NCBI RefSeq assembly: GCF_009026825.1
Contig: NZ_CP045032.1
Coordinates: forward strand, 1,178,001 to 1,242,000
Reading direction: 5' to 3'
Source of the DNA: Corynebacterium urogenitale
Lineage (GTDB): Bacteria; Actinomycetota; Actinomycetes; Mycobacteriales; Mycobacteriaceae
DNA length: 64,000 nucleotides
Both the position numbers and the translations under genes were made by a program. The notes under the pieces were generated by a model. That model did no database searches and was not told the origin of the DNA. It saw nothing but the letters and a program-made list of their open reading frames with translations. Every line of letters starts with the position of its first letter. Within the stretch, counting starts at the first letter, position 1. This document shows, one piece after another, positions 19,049 through 30,020 of this stretch.

Positions 19049-19912
19049 CTATTTCAACATATCGCCTGTTGTGCGTCGCACAGCGTCTCGCAGAGCAGAG
19101 ACTTTCGGCCCCTCACGGAGCACACCGCGCGACACATTCGGGCTCACCAGACTCACTGATGAGCCTGCAATACGCCGCACGTCCTCCATCGTTCCGCCTT
19201 GGGCTCCCACCCCTGGCATGAGGATCATTCCGTTTATGTTCCGCAAATCGGGTGGACTGTCGACAGTGGCACCGACAACCACACCGAGGTTGCCAGCCCC
19301 CTCGTGACGAGAATTTCGTTCTGCCACGTTGTCAACGACGTACTGCGCTAGTGTGTACTCCCCCACACCGTTGTTCTCACGATATGGTCGTGATCGCTGT
19401 ACTTCAGGCGCCTCCGGATTAGAGGTCGCTGCGAGCACAATGGCGCCCCGTCCTGTCGCCTCAGCGAGTTCGAATACTGGATCCAAAGATCCGAAACCCA
19501 GCCAGGGAGAAACCGTGACGGCGTCGGATACCAGCGGCGAATCATCGCTCAACCAAGCATGTGCGTAGCCTGCCATGGTCGAACCGATGTCGCCCCTCTT
19601 GGCGTCGGACACAATCAGTACACCCTGGGCACGCAGCGCGCGAATAGAATCCTCAAGCACTGCGAAGCCCGCAGAGCCAAATGCCTCGTAGAACGCCACC
19701 TGCGGTTTCACCACGCAAGCGGTGTCCTCAAAAGCTTCCACGCACAGGCGAGAAAACTCTTTCAGACCTTCAACGGAACCTTCAAGCCCCCAATTTTCGA
19801 GGATCGAGGCGTGAGGATCCATACCGACGCACACCTGGCCGAACTTCTCGGCGCGTGCAAGGAAGCGCTCACCGAACGTACCTTCGGCCGCCGAAAAGCC
19901 CAGCCCAGTCAT
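19049..19912 (-). CDS. pyrF: Orotidine 5'-phosphate decarboxylase (type 2)
   Basis: Converts OMP to UMP, the last step of the pathway encoded just upstream. 287 residues from ATG 19912, which overlaps the carB stop by one base (TAATG); AGGAGG is 10 nt upstream. The catalytic D-A-K-R-G-D-I-G-S-T motif identifies the longer type 2 family found in actinobacteria. It is the final gene of the pyrR-B-C-carA-B-pyrF operon. Confidence 0.97.
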   Translation of the reverse strand: MTGLGFSAAEGTFGERFLARAEKFGQVCVGMDPHASILENWGLEGSVEGLKEFSRLCVEAFEDTACVVKPQVAFYEAFGSAGFAVLEDSIRALRAQGVLIVSDAKRGDIGSTMAGYAHAWLSDDSPLVSDAVTVSPWLGFGSLDPVFELAEATGRGAIVLAATSNPEAPEVQRSRPYRENNGVGEYTLAQYVVDNVAERNSRHEGAGNLGVVVGATVDSPPDLRNINGMILMPGVGAQGGTMEDVRRIAGSSVSLVSPNVSRGVLREGPKVSALRDAVRRTTGDMLK

Positions 19913-22900
19913 TAGTGCTGAACCTCCTGGATAGCACGGACAGTCGTCTCGGCCTTCTGCAAAGCGGCGATGCCCTGCACCGCTGCGGTGCAACCTTGGA
20001 CAGTGGTAATCGCCGGAACACTCATGTTCACCGCCGCAGCGCGGATGTCGTAGCCATCGTGGCGTGCACCCGCAGAGCCCGCTGGCGTATTGAGCACCAA
20101 GTCGATCTCACCGTCGTTGATGAGCTCGACGACAGTGCGCTCCTTCTCCGCAGGCTGGCCTTCAATCTGCGAGAGCTTAGCCACGGTCTCGCACTCCACG
20201 CCATTACGGCGCAGCATTTGAGCAGTGCCGGAGGTCGCGTAGATCTTGAAGCCGAGATCTGCCAGGCGCATGATCGGCATCATCAACGTGCGCTTATCGC
20301 GGTTAGCGACGGATACGAACACGTTACCGCTGGTAGGCAGAGCACCGAACGCGCCCTCCTGAGACTTCGCAAACGCCGTGCCGAAATCGGAGTCAAGCCC
20401 CATGACCTCACCCGTAGACTTCATCTCCGGGCTCAGCAGGGAATCCAGAACATGGCCCTCCGGGCTGCGGAAGCGGTTGAACGGCATCACAGCTTCCTTG
20501 ACAGCAATAGGGTGATCCAGCGGCAAGGAGCCACCATCGCGATCGCTAGGGATCAGGCCCTCAGACTTCAGCTCAGCGATGGAATCACCGAGCATGATGC
20601 GGGATGCAGCCTTTGCCAGACCCACGCCAGTGGACTTCGAGACGAAAGGCACCGTACGGGATGCTCGCGGGTTCGCCTCGATGACGTAGAGGATGTCGTC
20701 CTTCAGGGCGAACTGGACATTCATCAACCCCTTGACTCCGATTCCATGAGCCAGCGCCTTGGTGGAACGGCGCACGTTCTCGATGTCCTCGGGGCCAAGC
20801 GTCATCGGAGGCAAGGCACAGGCGGAGTCACCGGAGTGAATACCAGCCTCCTCGATGTGCTCCATGACGCCAGCCAGGTAGACATCTTCACCATCACACA
20901 GGGCATCCACGTCAATTTCGATCGCGGAGTCGAGGAATCGGTCAACGAGAACCGGGTGATCGTCCGTGATCTCCGTCGCGCGGGCGATGTAATCGGACAG
21001 CGAATCTTCGTCGTAGACGATCTCCATGCCACGTCCACCCAGAACGTAGGACGGGCGCACCAAGACGGGGTAGCCGATTTCGGCAGCGACAGCGCGCGCT
21101 TCCTCGAAGGAGGTTGCGGTGCCATACGCGGGAGCCGGTAGTTGAGCCTTCTCCAGCACCTTTCCGAATTCACCACGATCCTCAGCGAGGTTGATGGCTT
21201 CCGGAGAGGTACCGACGACAGGGACTCCGGCATCTGCCAGTCGCTGTGCCAGCCCCAGTGGAGTCTGACCGCCGAGCTGGACGATGACACCGGCGATCTC
21301 GCCGGACTCAGCCTCAGCGTGGTAGACCTCCATGACATCCTCGAAGGTCAGCGGCTCGAAGTACAGGCGGTCGGCAGTATCGTAGTCGGTGGAAACGGTC
21401 TCAGGGTTGCAGTTGATCATTACGGTCTCGTAGCCGACGCGGGAGAGCTCCAGAGCGGCGTGGACACAGGAGTAATCGAACTCGATGCCCTGGCCAATGC
21501 GGTTCGGTCCCGAGCCCAGGATCAGCACCTTCTTCTTATCCTTCTGAGGAGCTACCTCGGACTCGGCTGCTGGATCCAGTTCATAGGAACTGTAGTGGTA
21601 TGGGGTCTTTGCCTCGAACTCGGCAGCACAGGTGTCCACGGTCTTGAACACTGGGCGCACGCCGAGCGACCAGCGCAGGGACCGAACTCCGTCCTCACCC
21701 GCAAGCTCCGGGCGCAATGCCGCAATTTGGCGATCGGACAGGCCCATGTACTTCGCCTCGCGCAGGAGGTCCTCAGAGAGAACGGGAGCCTCTTCCAGCT
21801 CGGTGCGGAAGTCCACGAGAGCCTTAAGTTCTTCGAGGAACCACGGGTCGACCTTCGATGCCTCGTACACCTCATCGACGGTGGCTCCCAGGCGCAGTGC
21901 CAACTCAATGTCGTACATCCGGCCCTCAGTCGGGCGCTCGAGGTCCTTGAGCACTGCATCCTTGTCGGTGGCACGCTCGCCGGCGAAGGCCTCGTCGGGA
22001 AGGGTCCAGAAGCCAGCCTGCTTAGTTTCCAGCGAACGCATGACCTTGTTGAGGCCCGTGATGTAGTTACGACCAATGGCCATCGCCTCGCCCACGGACT
22101 TCATCGTGGTCGTCAGGGTGTCGTCGGCGCCAGGGAACTTCTCGAAGGCGAAACGCGGTGCCTTGACAATGACGTAGTCCAAGGTCGGTTCGAAGGCGGC
22201 CGGGGTGACCTCGGTGATGTCGTTGCGCACCTCGTCCAGGGTGTAGCCGATGGCGAGCTTGGCCGCGAGCTTCGCGATCGGGAAGCCCGTCGCCTTCGAA
22301 GCCAGAGCCGAAGAGCGAGAGACGCGAGGGTTCATCTCGATGGTGATGATACGTCCATCGTTGGGATTGATAGCGAACTGGATGTTGCAGCCGCCGGTGT
22401 CCACACCGACTTCACGCAGGATCGCGATGCCCTGGTCGCGCATGGTCTGGAACTCGCGATCCGTGAGGGTCATGGATGGAGCGACGGTCACCGAATCGCC
22501 CGTGTGCACGCCCAGTGCGTCGACATTCTCGATGGAACATACGACGACGACATTATCCTTGCCATCGCGCATCAGCTCCAGCTCGAATTCCTTCCAGCCC
22601 AGAATCGACTCCTCAATGAGGACGTTGGCTTCTGGTGATGCTGCGAGGCCGCCGCCTGCAATGCGGTCGAGGTCTTCCTCATTGAAGGCAAGGCCAGAGC
22701 CAAGACCGCCCATGGTGAAGGAAGGGCGAACGACGACAGGCAATCCCAGCTCAGCCACGGTTTCGCGGACTTCATCCATGTTGTGGCAGACACGGGAGCG
22801 TGCAGAGTCACCACCGATCTTAGCGACGATGTCCTTGAATTTTTGACGGTCTTCACCGCGCTCAATAGCGTCGATATCAGCGCCGATCAGCTCTACACCG

Positions 22901-23247
22901 TACTTCTCCAAAATGCCGAGACGGTCCAGCTGAATCGCTGCGTTGAGGGCAGTCTGGCCACCGAGGGTTGCCAGCACCGCATCGACCTTATGGCCTGCTT
23001 CCTGCTCCTTGGCGAAAATCTTCTCGATGTACTGCGGCTGAATGGGCTCGATGTACGTGTGGTCGGCGAATTCCGGATCAGTCATGATCGTCGCCGGATT
23101 GGAGTTGATGAGGGTGACGCGCAGGCCCTCCTCTTTCAGAACCCGGCAGGCCTGGGTTCCGGAGTAGTCGAACTCGCAGGCCTGGCCGATCACGATGGGG
23201 CCAGAGCCAATGACGAGTACGTGCTTGATGTCTTCACGACGTGGCAT
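19912..23247 (-). CDS. carB: Carbamoyl-phosphate synthase, large subunit
   Basis: 1111 residues, full length. Two homologous ATP-grasp halves (each with the G-S-G-P-x-x-I-G-Q-x-x-E-F-D-Y motif, near residues 14 and 570) make carboxyphosphate and carbamoyl phosphate. The last ~140 residues form the MGS-like allosteric domain, the UMP/ornithine site in E. coli. ATG 23247 has AGGAG about 10 nt upstream. It pairs with carA 55 nt away and supplies both pyrimidine and arginine synthesis. Confidence 0.98.
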   Translation of the reverse strand: MPRREDIKHVLVIGSGPIVIGQACEFDYSGTQACRVLKEEGLRVTLINSNPATIMTDPEFADHTYIEPIQPQYIEKIFAKEQEAGHKVDAVLATLGGQTALNAAIQLDRLGILEKYGVELIGADIDAIERGEDRQKFKDIVAKIGGDSARSRVCHNMDEVRETVAELGLPVVVRPSFTMGGLGSGLAFNEEDLDRIAGGGLAASPEANVLIEESILGWKEFELELMRDGKDNVVVVCSIENVDALGVHTGDSVTVAPSMTLTDREFQTMRDQGIAILREVGVDTGGCNIQFAINPNDGRIITIEMNPRVSRSSALASKATGFPIAKLAAKLAIGYTLDEVRNDITEVTPAAFEPTLDYVIVKAPRFAFEKFPGADDTLTTTMKSVGEAMAIGRNYITGLNKVMRSLETKQAGFWTLPDEAFAGERATDKDAVLKDLERPTEGRMYDIELALRLGATVDEVYEASKVDPWFLEELKALVDFRTELEEAPVLSEDLLREAKYMGLSDRQIAALRPELAGEDGVRSLRWSLGVRPVFKTVDTCAAEFEAKTPYHYSSYELDPAAESEVAPQKDKKKVLILGSGPNRIGQGIEFDYSCVHAALELSRVGYETVMINCNPETVSTDYDTADRLYFEPLTFEDVMEVYHAEAESGEIAGVIVQLGGQTPLGLAQRLADAGVPVVGTSPEAINLAEDRGEFGKVLEKAQLPAPAYGTATSFEEARAVAAEIGYPVLVRPSYVLGGRGMEIVYDEDSLSDYIARATEITDDHPVLVDRFLDSAIEIDVDALCDGEDVYLAGVMEHIEEAGIHSGDSACALPPMTLGPEDIENVRRSTKALAHGIGVKGLMNVQFALKDDILYVIEANPRASRTVPFVSKSTGVGLAKAASRIMLGDSIAELKSEGLIPSDRDGGSLPLDHPIAVKEAVMPFNRFRSPEGHVLDSLLSPEMKSTGEVMGLDSDFGTAFAKSQEGAFGALPTSGNVFVSVANRDKRTLMMPIMRLADLGFKIYATSGTAQMLRRNGVECETVAKLSQIEGQPAEKERTVVELINDGEIDLVLNTPAGSAGARHDGYDIRAAAVNMSVPAITTVQGCTAAVQGIAALQKAETTVRAIQEVQH

Positions 23248-23302
23248 GGTGCGATGCTCCTACTTCTATGTTTGTGTCTGTGAGTGCTTGTACTCGTCTG
23301 AT

Positions 23303-24451
23303 CTACTTCGCGGAGTTCTTTGCGGCTTCGAGTTGCGTCACGAACCGGTCAAACAGCGGGTTGGCATCATGCGGACCTGCTGCAGACTCTGGGTGGTATT
23401 GCACCGAGAATGCGGAACCGTCCTTGAGAGCTACGCCCTCCACGACATCGTCGTTGAGGCAGGTGTGCGTGACTTCCGCTGGCCCGAATGGTGTGGAGAA
23501 CTCCTCTCCCGCCTTCCCCTTAAGCGCGAAGCCGTGGTTCTGCGCGGTGATATCGATGCGTCCGGTGGTGTGGTCGATGACAGGAACGTTGACACCCCGG
23601 TGACCGAACTTGAGCTTGTAGGTTTCCATGCCGAGGGCACGGCCGAGGATCTGGTTGCCGAAGCAGATACCGAAGAATGGAATCTTAGCCTCGAGTACCT
23701 TCTTGACCTCGTGAATCGTCGCATCGGCCGTTGCAGGGTCACCCGGACCGTTGGAGACAAAGACACCTTGAGCGTCGTATTCCTGCATGAGCTCTTGAAT
23801 CTTCTCGAACTTCGTGTCCGATGGCACCACGACAGAGCGCACGCCTCGCTTGGCAAATTCGCGCGGAGTATTGGTCTTAATGCCCATGTCGTAGGAAATG
23901 ACCGTGTAGTTGATTTCCCCGTCGGGATTTACGACGTACACGTCATCGGTCGAAACATCGACAGCTAGGTTCGCGCCCTTCATGGAAGGCTGCTCCTTGA
24001 CCTTGGCCAGCATCTCCTCATCGCTGGTGACATCATCGCCGGAGAACAGACCTGCTGCTACGGATCCTTGGTCGCGCAGATGGCGCACAATCGCGCGCGT
24101 ATCGACTCCCTGGATGCCGATAATGCCCTGGGCCTTCATTTCATCCTCGAGAGAACGATTGGCACGCCAGTTGGAGACCGTGCGGGACAGGTCACGGATC
24201 ACTAATCCGGCAACCCAAATCTTGTCTCCGTGGGACTCGGAGTCCTCATCGTTCCAGCCGGTATTACCGATCTGAGGGGCAGTGGCTACGACAATCTGAC
24301 GGTGGTAGCTCGGATCCGTCATAGTTTCCTGGTAACCAGTCATGGCCGTGGTGAACACGGCCTCACCAAGGGTCGTTCCCTGTGCGCCGAATGCTCGACC
24401 GCGGAAGATGCGTCCATCAGCCAAAACGAGGGCTGCGGGAGTGCGGTTCAT
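23303..24451 (-). CDS. carA: Carbamoyl-phosphate synthase, small (glutaminase) subunit
   Basis: 382 residues. Hydrolyses glutamine and passes ammonia to CarB. The class I amidotransferase triad is visible: Cys in F-F-G-I-C-F-G-N-Q, and His and Glu in Y-H-P-E-S-A-A-G-P. The N-terminal domain starts A-L-V-L-A-D-G-R-I-F-R-G and holds T-G-Y-Q-E. I start at ATG 24451, which has AAGGAC 7 nt upstream; the longer frame to 24487 enters the gap after pyrC. Confidence 0.97.
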   Translation of the reverse strand: MNRTPAALVLADGRIFRGRAFGAQGTTLGEAVFTTAMTGYQETMTDPSYHRQIVVATAPQIGNTGWNDEDSESHGDKIWVAGLVIRDLSRTVSNWRANRSLEDEMKAQGIIGIQGVDTRAIVRHLRDQGSVAAGLFSGDDVTSDEEMLAKVKEQPSMKGANLAVDVSTDDVYVVNPDGEINYTVISYDMGIKTNTPREFAKRGVRSVVVPSDTKFEKIQELMQEYDAQGVFVSNGPGDPATADATIHEVKKVLEAKIPFFGICFGNQILGRALGMETYKLKFGHRGVNVPVIDHTTGRIDITAQNHGFALKGKAGEEFSTPFGPAEVTHTCLNDDVVEGVALKDGSAFSVQYHPESAAGPHDANPLFDRFVTQLEAAKNSAK

Positions 24452-24487
24452 GTCGAATGTCCTTCTTTCTTTATGATTCGACGCCAC

Positions 24488-25867
24488 TTAAGCGTTGTTT
24501 TCGGAGGTGCTGGAAGTCACGGCTTTGCCGTTGCGGCAAGTTACTTTGCCGCGCAGAAGGGTCGTGCTGATCTTGACAGGCATGTCCATCCCTTCATAAG
24601 GGGTGTTCCGAGATTTGGAAGCCATGTCTTCGCCGTGCGCTACCCACTGTGCGTTGGTGTCCACAACACAAAGGTTAGCTGGCTCGCCAACTGCGATCGG
24701 ACGGCCGTGGCCTGGCAGCTTCGTGATTGCCGCTGGACTCTCCGACAAGACACGGGCGACGAAGCGCCAATCTTGGTCGCCGTCGAGCACGAAGATCTGT
24801 GCAATCAGGGCCAGGGAGGTCTCAAGTCCCAACATGCCTGGGCGAGCCTTATCGAATTCGCAGCACTTTTCTTCCGATCCATGTGGAGCATGGTCGGTGG
24901 CGACGCAGTCCACTACGCCGTCGATCAGTGCCTGCCGCAGTGCTGCGACATCGCGGGATTCGCGCAAAGGTGGGTTCACGCGATTGACACCATCGTAAGT
25001 CTCGAGGCGTTCATCGGTGAGAATCAAGTGATGCGGAGTGACTTCAGCTGTGAGAGGTATATCCTGCGCTTTGGCCCAGCGGAGCAGCTCAACAGTACCT
25101 TCAGTGGAAGCATGGCAGATATGCAGTCGGCCACCGTAGTCGCGAGTCATAATCGCATCTCGTGCGACGATCGACTCCTCGGCGACGCGAGGCCACCCAC
25201 GCAATCCAAGCCGTGCAGCATTGTCACCCTCATGGGCTACGGCGCCCTCGGTTAGTCGAGGTTCTTCGCAGTGCTGTGCCAGGAGTACATCCATGCCCTT
25301 GGCATATTCGATGGCTCGACGCATGAGGCGTGGATCATCCACGCACTTGCCATCATCGGAGAACATGCGAACCTTGGCATCGGAATCGGCCATCATTCCA
25401 AACTCGGTGAGCTCCTTGCCCTCGAGACCGCGAGAAATGGAGCCGACAGGGTGAACATCGCAAAGATTCGTGTTCTGTCCCTTAAACCACACTGTCTCCG
25501 CAATGCTTGGATTGTCGGTCACCGGAGCGGTATTAGCCATGGTGAACACTGCGGTGAAACCACCCTGCGCCGCTGCGGCGGAACCAGTAGCGATCGTCTC
25601 CGTGTCTTCCCGCCCTGGCTCTCGCATGTGAACGTGCATGTCCACAAGGCCTGGTAGTAGGACTTGGCCTTCGAGGTCGATGGTTTCCCCGTCGGTATTG
25701 AGATTGGTTCCGATCTCGGCGATGAGGCCATCGCGCACCAGCACGTCGGTGGGCTCGCCTTCACCGTAGACTAATACGCCGCGCAGCAGGACTTCGTGAT
25801 CCTTACCTTCGGGGTGCGGTGCTAAGGCGCCAGTGGGCGGGTAAGTTGTCTCCGCATCAGCGTTCAC
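24488..25867 (-). CDS. pyrC: Dihydroorotase
   Basis: Cyclises carbamoyl-aspartate to dihydroorotate. The zinc site [10 protein letters not shown] and the C-T-D-H-A-P-H-like segment (A-T-D-H-A-P-H) place it in the type I family. The frame opens at ATG 25915 (475 residues), but GTG 25867 has GAAGG about 8 nt upstream and gives a 459-residue protein, closer to the family's usual N-terminus; I use the latter. Gap to pyrB is 6 nt for the long form. Confidence 0.95.
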   Translation of the reverse strand: MNADAETTYPPTGALAPHPEGKDHEVLLRGVLVYGEGEPTDVLVRDGLIAEIGTNLNTDGETIDLEGQVLLPGLVDMHVHMREPGREDTETIATGSAAAAQGGFTAVFTMANTAPVTDNPSIAETVWFKGQNTNLCDVHPVGSISRGLEGKELTEFGMMADSDAKVRMFSDDGKCVDDPRLMRRAIEYAKGMDVLLAQHCEEPRLTEGAVAHEGDNAARLGLRGWPRVAEESIVARDAIMTRDYGGRLHICHASTEGTVELLRWAKAQDIPLTAEVTPHHLILTDERLETYDGVNRVNPPLRESRDVAALRQALIDGVVDCVATDHAPHGSEEKCCEFDKARPGMLGLETSLALIAQIFVLDGDQDWRFVARVLSESPAAITKLPGHGRPIAVGEPANLCVVDTNAQWVAHGEDMASKSRNTPYEGMDMPVKISTTLLRGKVTCRNGKAVTSSTSENNA

Positions 25868-25921
25868 GGACAGTCCCTTCTTCTTATTCTGAGCTTTCGC
25901 ATCGAGACGAGTCATCGATAG

Positions 25922-26854
25922 TTACACCCCAATTTCAGTCTCGGAGCCACTAAGCAAGGTAAACAACACAGCCATACGGACGTGTACGCCGGCGGTCACC
26001 TGATTAAGCACGACTGTCTGTGGCGCATCGGCAACGTCGTCGTTAATTTCCATACCGCGAAGCATCGGTCCTGGGTGCATGACGATCGCATGCTCTTGCA
26101 TGGCCTCACGGCGGGCACGCGACAGTCCGTATCGAACTGCGTATTCTCGGTGGCTTGGGAAAAATCCTCCGTTCATGCGCTCCGCTTGCACGCGGAGCAT
26201 CATCACGGCGTCAACACCCTCTATCACACTGTCGAAATCGTGCGAAACGCGGACACCCCAACTTTCTACGCCAAACGGGAGCAAGGTCGGCGGGGCAACG
26301 AAGGTCACGTCCGCGCCGAGGGTTGTGAGCAGTTGGGCGTTGGAACGCGCGACGCGGGAGTGGAGAATATCGCCGACGATCACCACCTTCTTGCCCTCGA
26401 TAGCGCCGAGTTGTTGGCGCATCGTGACTGCGTCGAGTAGCGCTTGGGTGGGGTGCTGGTGAGAACCATCACCAGCGTTAATGACCGGGGTGTCCCCCAA
26501 CCAGTTAGCTACCTGACGCGCTGCCCCTGAGGATGGGTGACGCATGACGATAGCGTCTGCGCCCACCGCTTTCAGAGTCAGCGCGGTGTCCTTGAGAGAC
26601 TCACCCTTCTTCACTGAGGAGCTACTTGCGGAAATGTTGATCACGTCCGCAGACATCCACTTGCCGGCAGTTTCGAAGGAACTGCGCGTGCGCGTGGAGT
26701 TCTCGTAGAACATCGTGAAGATCGTGCGACCGCGCAGGGTTGGCAGTTTCTTCATCTCGCGACCGGTGAGGGCCTCCGCGAAGCGGTCAGCCTCGTCCAT
26801 GAGGCCGAGAATTTCGGTGGCTGACAGATCACCAATACCCAGTAGGTGCTTCAT
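25922..26854 (-). CDS. pyrB: Aspartate carbamoyltransferase, catalytic chain
   Basis: Transfers the carbamoyl group to aspartate. The 310 residues are the usual length for the catalytic chain. The carbamoyl-phosphate loop reads [11 protein letters not shown], with later [10 protein letters not shown] and H-P-G-P motifs. ATG 26854 overlaps the pyrR stop by 4 nt (ATGA) and has AAGGAGG 6 nt upstream inside pyrR. No pyrI regulatory chain is present, as expected when PyrR controls the operon. Confidence 0.97.
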   Translation of the reverse strand: MKHLLGIGDLSATEILGLMDEADRFAEALTGREMKKLPTLRGRTIFTMFYENSTRTRSSFETAGKWMSADVINISASSSSVKKGESLKDTALTLKAVGADAIVMRHPSSGAARQVANWLGDTPVINAGDGSHQHPTQALLDAVTMRQQLGAIEGKKVVIVGDILHSRVARSNAQLLTTLGADVTFVAPPTLLPFGVESWGVRVSHDFDSVIEGVDAVMMLRVQAERMNGGFFPSHREYAVRYGLSRARREAMQEHAIVMHPGPMLRGMEINDDVADAPQTVVLNQVTAGVHVRMAVLFTLLSGSETEIGV

Positions 26855-27444
26855 TCGGCTCCTCCTTGCTCAGCGTGCTCTATTCCTCGATGGAGCACAA
26901 CACGATCTTGTCCATCGAGCTCTGCCAATTCCACAACAACGTCTTCCGTCGTCGCAGTCGGGAGGTTCTTACCGACGTAGTCTGCGCGGATAGGTAGTTG
27001 CCTATGACCTCGATCGACGAGCACGGCAAGCTGCACGCTGCCTGCACGGCCGATATCCCGCAAGGCATCCAGAGCCGCCCGAATGGTACGACCCGAGAAA
27101 AGAACATCGTCAACCAGGATTACAGTCGCCCCGTCAATTCCCTTAGGAGGAATGTGGGTGGGTTTGAGTGCCCGGTGGGAGGAGCTCCGGAGGTCGTCCC
27201 GATACAGCGTTACGTCGAGGGAACCGTGGAAAATATCAATGCCGGAAAATTCCGTAATTTTCTCGGCTAGGCGCGTCGCCAGTGGCACACCCCCCGACGG
27301 AATTCCCAAGAGAATCACCTGCGGTGATTCTTCTCCGTCCAGTGCCGTTTTCTCTATGATTTGGTGCGCGATGCGTGCAACTGTTCGAGCAACATCGTTA
27401 GAATCTAAGAGTTCGAACGTGTGCTCGGGTGTCGTCGGGTTCAT
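26851..27444 (-). CDS. pyrR: PyrR, pyr operon RNA-binding regulator / UPRTase
   Basis: 197 residues of phosphoribosyltransferase fold with the PRPP loop [13 protein letters not shown]. PyrR senses UMP/UTP and binds a leader RNA hairpin; it also has uracil phosphoribosyltransferase activity. The ATG at 27444 follows a strong AAGGAGG 6 nt upstream, and a PyrR-binding-loop-like hairpin lies immediately before that site. It is first in the pyr operon. In Mycobacterium smegmatis PyrR represses translation through such a loop. Confidence 0.96.
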   Translation of the reverse strand: MNPTTPEHTFELLDSNDVARTVARIAHQIIEKTALDGEESPQVILLGIPSGGVPLATRLAEKITEFSGIDIFHGSLDVTLYRDDLRSSSHRALKPTHIPPKGIDGATVILVDDVLFSGRTIRAALDALRDIGRAGSVQLAVLVDRGHRQLPIRADYVGKNLPTATTEDVVVELAELDGQDRVVLHRGIEHAEQGGAE

Positions 27445-27458
27445 CGTGACCTCCTTCC

Positions 27459-27474
27459 CCGCCTCACAGTGCGG
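27459..27474 (-). promoter_or_regulatory. PyrR-binding-loop-like hairpin at the pyrR ribosome binding site
   Basis: On the minus strand a CCGC/GCGG stem with an A-G mismatch holds the loop CUGUGA followed by GG. This matches the core C-N-G-N-G-A-G-G of the known PyrR-binding loop. The hairpin ends about 15 nt before the pyrR ATG and directly abuts AAGGAGG. PyrR bound here would cover the ribosome binding site, so translational repression is the likely mode. Confidence 0.65.
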
Positions 27475-27520
27475 TCCGTTAAAGGACGTCGGATATGTCC
27501 GGCTACGAGCTTAGCAATAA

Positions 27521-27552
27521 GGCCCGACCAACGTCACTACGTTGACCGGGCC
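27521..27552 (-). terminator. Strong hairpin between nusB and pyrR
   Basis: A 14-bp stem (two G-U pairs in the minus-strand RNA) with loop AGTG, followed on the minus strand by TTATTGCT. It starts about 49 nt past the nusB stop. It most simply terminates the aro-nusB operon. If pyr transcription started upstream of it, for instance at the TTAAAAT near 27592, it could instead work as an attenuator. Confidence 0.75.
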
Positions 27553-27600
27553 CGTGCGCCTAAGTGCTGTGAAATCGCCAATTGCCAGCGAATTTTAACC

Positions 27601-28203
27601 TCACTCGATTGCTTTTTCGGGGGTAGAACCACCCTCGTGAGGGTTTTCACCCTCCCCTAGTACGCCAGCGATCATGGCGTCCAGATCGGCATCTTCCTGC
27701 TGTTGGCGTGCCTCGGATTCCTCTCGTTGCGCCTGAGCCGCATCGGCGAGGCGAACGTCTGCGTCGCGACCCACGCCGTCGAGCACCACGTTGACATATC
27801 CAGGTGCCTTGTCGTGAGAGTATTCGCTGGCGAGCTCCACGCCTTCAACAATGGCCACACGGTTGGGAACCTCCGTGTTGTAAAGGACCTCCCATGCAGC
27901 GACTCGCAGAACCGCCCTATCTACAGCTGGCAGTCGGTCCAACCGCCATTCGGATGCCAGATGCATGGCGATGGAATCGTCGATCGCATCCAGGTGCTCA
28001 GCAACGCCCGTAACGATCTGCTCAGTGTACTCAGGAACTGGCTTGACCTGATTATCGTGATCTCGGCTCAGCGTCACACGCTCCTCAACGATTTCCACTG
28101 GGTCAATATCGCGGAATTCTGCCTCGAAGAGGATGTCTACAGCTCGCCGCCGCGCTTTGTAGCGTGAGCCGTGGCGTTTGAATTTAGAGTCTTTCTCAGT
28201 CAC
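27601..28203 (-). CDS. nusB: Transcription antitermination factor NusB
   Basis: 200 residues from GTG 28203. Binds NusE (S10) and BoxA RNA in rRNA antitermination. The family core is clear: [16 protein letters not shown] near the N-terminus, then [15 protein letters not shown] and [13 protein letters not shown] ~45-residue acidic, Gln-rich tail extends past the domain, as in other corynebacteria. Last gene of the aro-efp run. Confidence 0.95.
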   Translation of the reverse strand: MTEKDSKFKRHGSRYKARRRAVDILFEAEFRDIDPVEIVEERVTLSRDHDNQVKPVPEYTEQIVTGVAEHLDAIDDSIAMHLASEWRLDRLPAVDRAVLRVAAWEVLYNTEVPNRVAIVEGVELASEYSHDKAPGYVNVVLDGVGRDADVRLADAAQAQREESEARQQQEDADLDAMIAGVLGEGENPHEGGSTPEKAIE

Positions 28204-28240
28204 TGTGTGGAGCTAACGTTTCTATCGTCTGAGGGGCTGT

Positions 28241-28804
28241 CTAGTTGGAAACGCGGGAGAGGTATGCGCCGGTACGGGTATCGACCTTGACCACGTTGCC
28301 GGTTTCGATGAACAGAGGAACCTGGATCTCTGCACCAGTTTCCAGTGTCGCAGGCTTAGTGCCACCTGTCGAGCGGTCACCCTGCAGGCCGGGATCCGTG
28401 TGCTCGACGGTCAGTTCAACCGCCACAGGAAGTTCCGCGAACAGTGGCTCCCCCTCGTGGAAAGAGACCTGAACGGTGGTGTTTTCGAGAAGGAACTTTG
28501 CGCCTTCGCCCATGAGGTGCTCGGCAACCTCGATTTGCTCGAAGTCCTTTTCGTCCATGAGGACAAAGTTGGTGCCATCGTGGTAGAGGTAGGTCATGTC
28601 GCGACGATCCACGGTCGCAGTTTCCACCTTGACGCCCGCGTTGAAAGTCTTGTCCACGATCTTGCCGGAGACAACATCCTTGAGCTTCGTGCGCACGAAT
28701 GCTGGGCCCTTACCCGGCTTCACGTGCTGGAACTCGATGATCTGCTGGAGCTTGCCGTCGATCTTCAGAACCAGACCGTTTTTGAAATCCGCGGTAGTTG
28801 CCAC
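28241..28804 (-). CDS. efp: Translation elongation factor P
   Basis: 187 residues, the standard three-domain length. Relieves ribosome stalling at polyproline. The tip of domain I reads K-P-G-K-G-P-A-F-V, with Lys at the position modified in many bacteria. Start is GTG 28804 with GAGGAG 8 nt upstream. Lies 37 nt upstream of nusB and 87 nt after pepQ. Confidence 0.97.
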   Translation of the reverse strand: MATTADFKNGLVLKIDGKLQQIIEFQHVKPGKGPAFVRTKLKDVVSGKIVDKTFNAGVKVETATVDRRDMTYLYHDGTNFVLMDEKDFEQIEVAEHLMGEGAKFLLENTTVQVSFHEGEPLFAELPVAVELTVEHTDPGLQGDRSTGGTKPATLETGAEIQVPLFIETGNVVKVDTRTGAYLSRVSN

Positions 28805-28867
28805 GAGTGTTTCTCCTCAATAATTGTTGTGTACAGGGGTGGGTCAGTGAACCGGGTTAAAAGTTTA

Positions 28868-28887
28868 GCACCGCTGAGCTGCAGTGC
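28868..28887 (-). terminator. Hairpin between pepQ and efp
   Basis: A 7-bp stem GCACTGC/GCGGTGC (one G-U) with a 6-nt loop starts 4 nt past the pepQ stop. On the minus strand it is followed by TAAACTTTTAACC. It is short but placed and flanked like a weak terminator, so efp may be partly insulated from the aro genes. Confidence 0.45.
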
Positions 28888-28891
28888 GTTT

Positions 28892-29977
28892 TTAGACCAC
28901 GATGAGTTCGGTAGGAGAGGCGTTCAGGGAACGGGCACCATCGGAGGTAATGATGTAGGTGTTCTCGATACGCAACCCAGTCTCACCAGGTAGGTAGATA
29001 CCGGGCTCAACAGTGAGAGTCATTCCTTCCTGAAGTACCTCGGACTCGTCGACGGTTGCAGCAGACCGGGGTGCCTCATGAACATCGAGCCCCACACCAT
29101 GGCCGGTGGAGTGCACGAAGAACTCACCGTATCCAGCCTCAGAAATGATCTCGCGACAGGCGGAATCAATCTCCCGCAGTCCGGCGCCCGGGCGGAGCAT
29201 TGCTTCACCGGCTTTCTGGGCTCGGTAGACCACGTCATAGAGCTCGTAATCACGTTCCGAAGGTTCCCCCACGCACACTGTGCGGGTCTGGTCCGAGGCA
29301 TAACCGTCGAGGTACACGCCGAAGTCCACGGTCACCAGCCCCGGCACGATCACTTCTCGAGACACACCTGCATGGGGCTTCGAACCGTTGGCGCCAGAGG
29401 CGAGAATGGTGTCAAAGCTCAGACTGTCTGCTCCGGCACGCCGTAGGCGGTTTTCCAAGTCTGCAGCGGCCTCAATTTCGGTGAGTCCTTCAGAGATTCC
29501 GCCCTCCGCGATGAACTCCTGCCATACGGAATCAGCAAGCTGTCCAGCAGCTACCAGCTTTGCTACTTCGTAGGAATCCTTAACGAGGCGCTCGGCCTCG
29601 ACTAAACCGGCCAATACGTGCGGATCCCCAAGTTTCTTCGCTTGTCCCACAGACATTGATGGCTCGATGTGGAAGTCCTGCTCCCCCGCCTTTTCTTTCA
29701 GCTGTCCATAAATATCCCCGGCGATGAGGATTTCCACGTCGCCGGGCCGACCAGTCTGGATCTCGATCTGGGTGGTGTAACGCCCATCCGTGGCGATGAC
29801 CGACGATCCATCTGCACGCAGCAGCAGGGCACCATTGGAGCCGTTGAAGCCGGAGAGGTACTCGACATTCTTGAGATCGCTAATCAAGAGGGCAGACGCA
29901 CCGGCCTCTTTCATACGCTCGGCGACCCGTTCGCGCCGCTGGGCAGTGAGCTCCGTAATGCTTGGGTAATTCGTCAT
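28892..29977 (-). CDS. pepQ: Xaa-Pro aminopeptidase / dipeptidase (M24B)
   Basis: 361 residues. An N-terminal creatinase-like domain (to ~130) precedes a pita-bread M24 metallopeptidase domain. All five metal ligands are in place: two Asp in V-D-F-G-V-Y-L-D-G-Y-A-S-D, His in H-S-T-G-H-G-V-G-L-D, Glu in V-E-P-G-I-Y and Glu in L-R-I-E-N. Cleaves peptides next to proline. ATG 29977 has AAAGGA 9 nt upstream. Between aroQ and efp, the usual order; the pairing with EF-P, which helps make proline runs, is suggestive only. Confidence 0.93.
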   Translation of the reverse strand: MTNYPSITELTAQRRERVAERMKEAGASALLISDLKNVEYLSGFNGSNGALLLRADGSSVIATDGRYTTQIEIQTGRPGDVEILIAGDIYGQLKEKAGEQDFHIEPSMSVGQAKKLGDPHVLAGLVEAERLVKDSYEVAKLVAAGQLADSVWQEFIAEGGISEGLTEIEAAADLENRLRRAGADSLSFDTILASGANGSKPHAGVSREVIVPGLVTVDFGVYLDGYASDQTRTVCVGEPSERDYELYDVVYRAQKAGEAMLRPGAGLREIDSACREIISEAGYGEFFVHSTGHGVGLDVHEAPRSAATVDESEVLQEGMTLTVEPGIYLPGETGLRIENTYIITSDGARSLNASPTELIVV

Positions 29978-30020
29978 ACTTTCGATTCCTTTATCCGTCC
30001 TGCTAAGAATTTAGCCCTGG

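Noticed and set aside
21142..22638. 498-codon open frame opposite carB on the plus strand
   Set aside because: It lies wholly antisense to a certain gene, shows no recognisable domain, and follows from the codon bias of the carB strand. Similar long shadows opposite relA (54131-55189), aspS (42514-43812) and pyrC (24230-25255) were dropped for the same reason.
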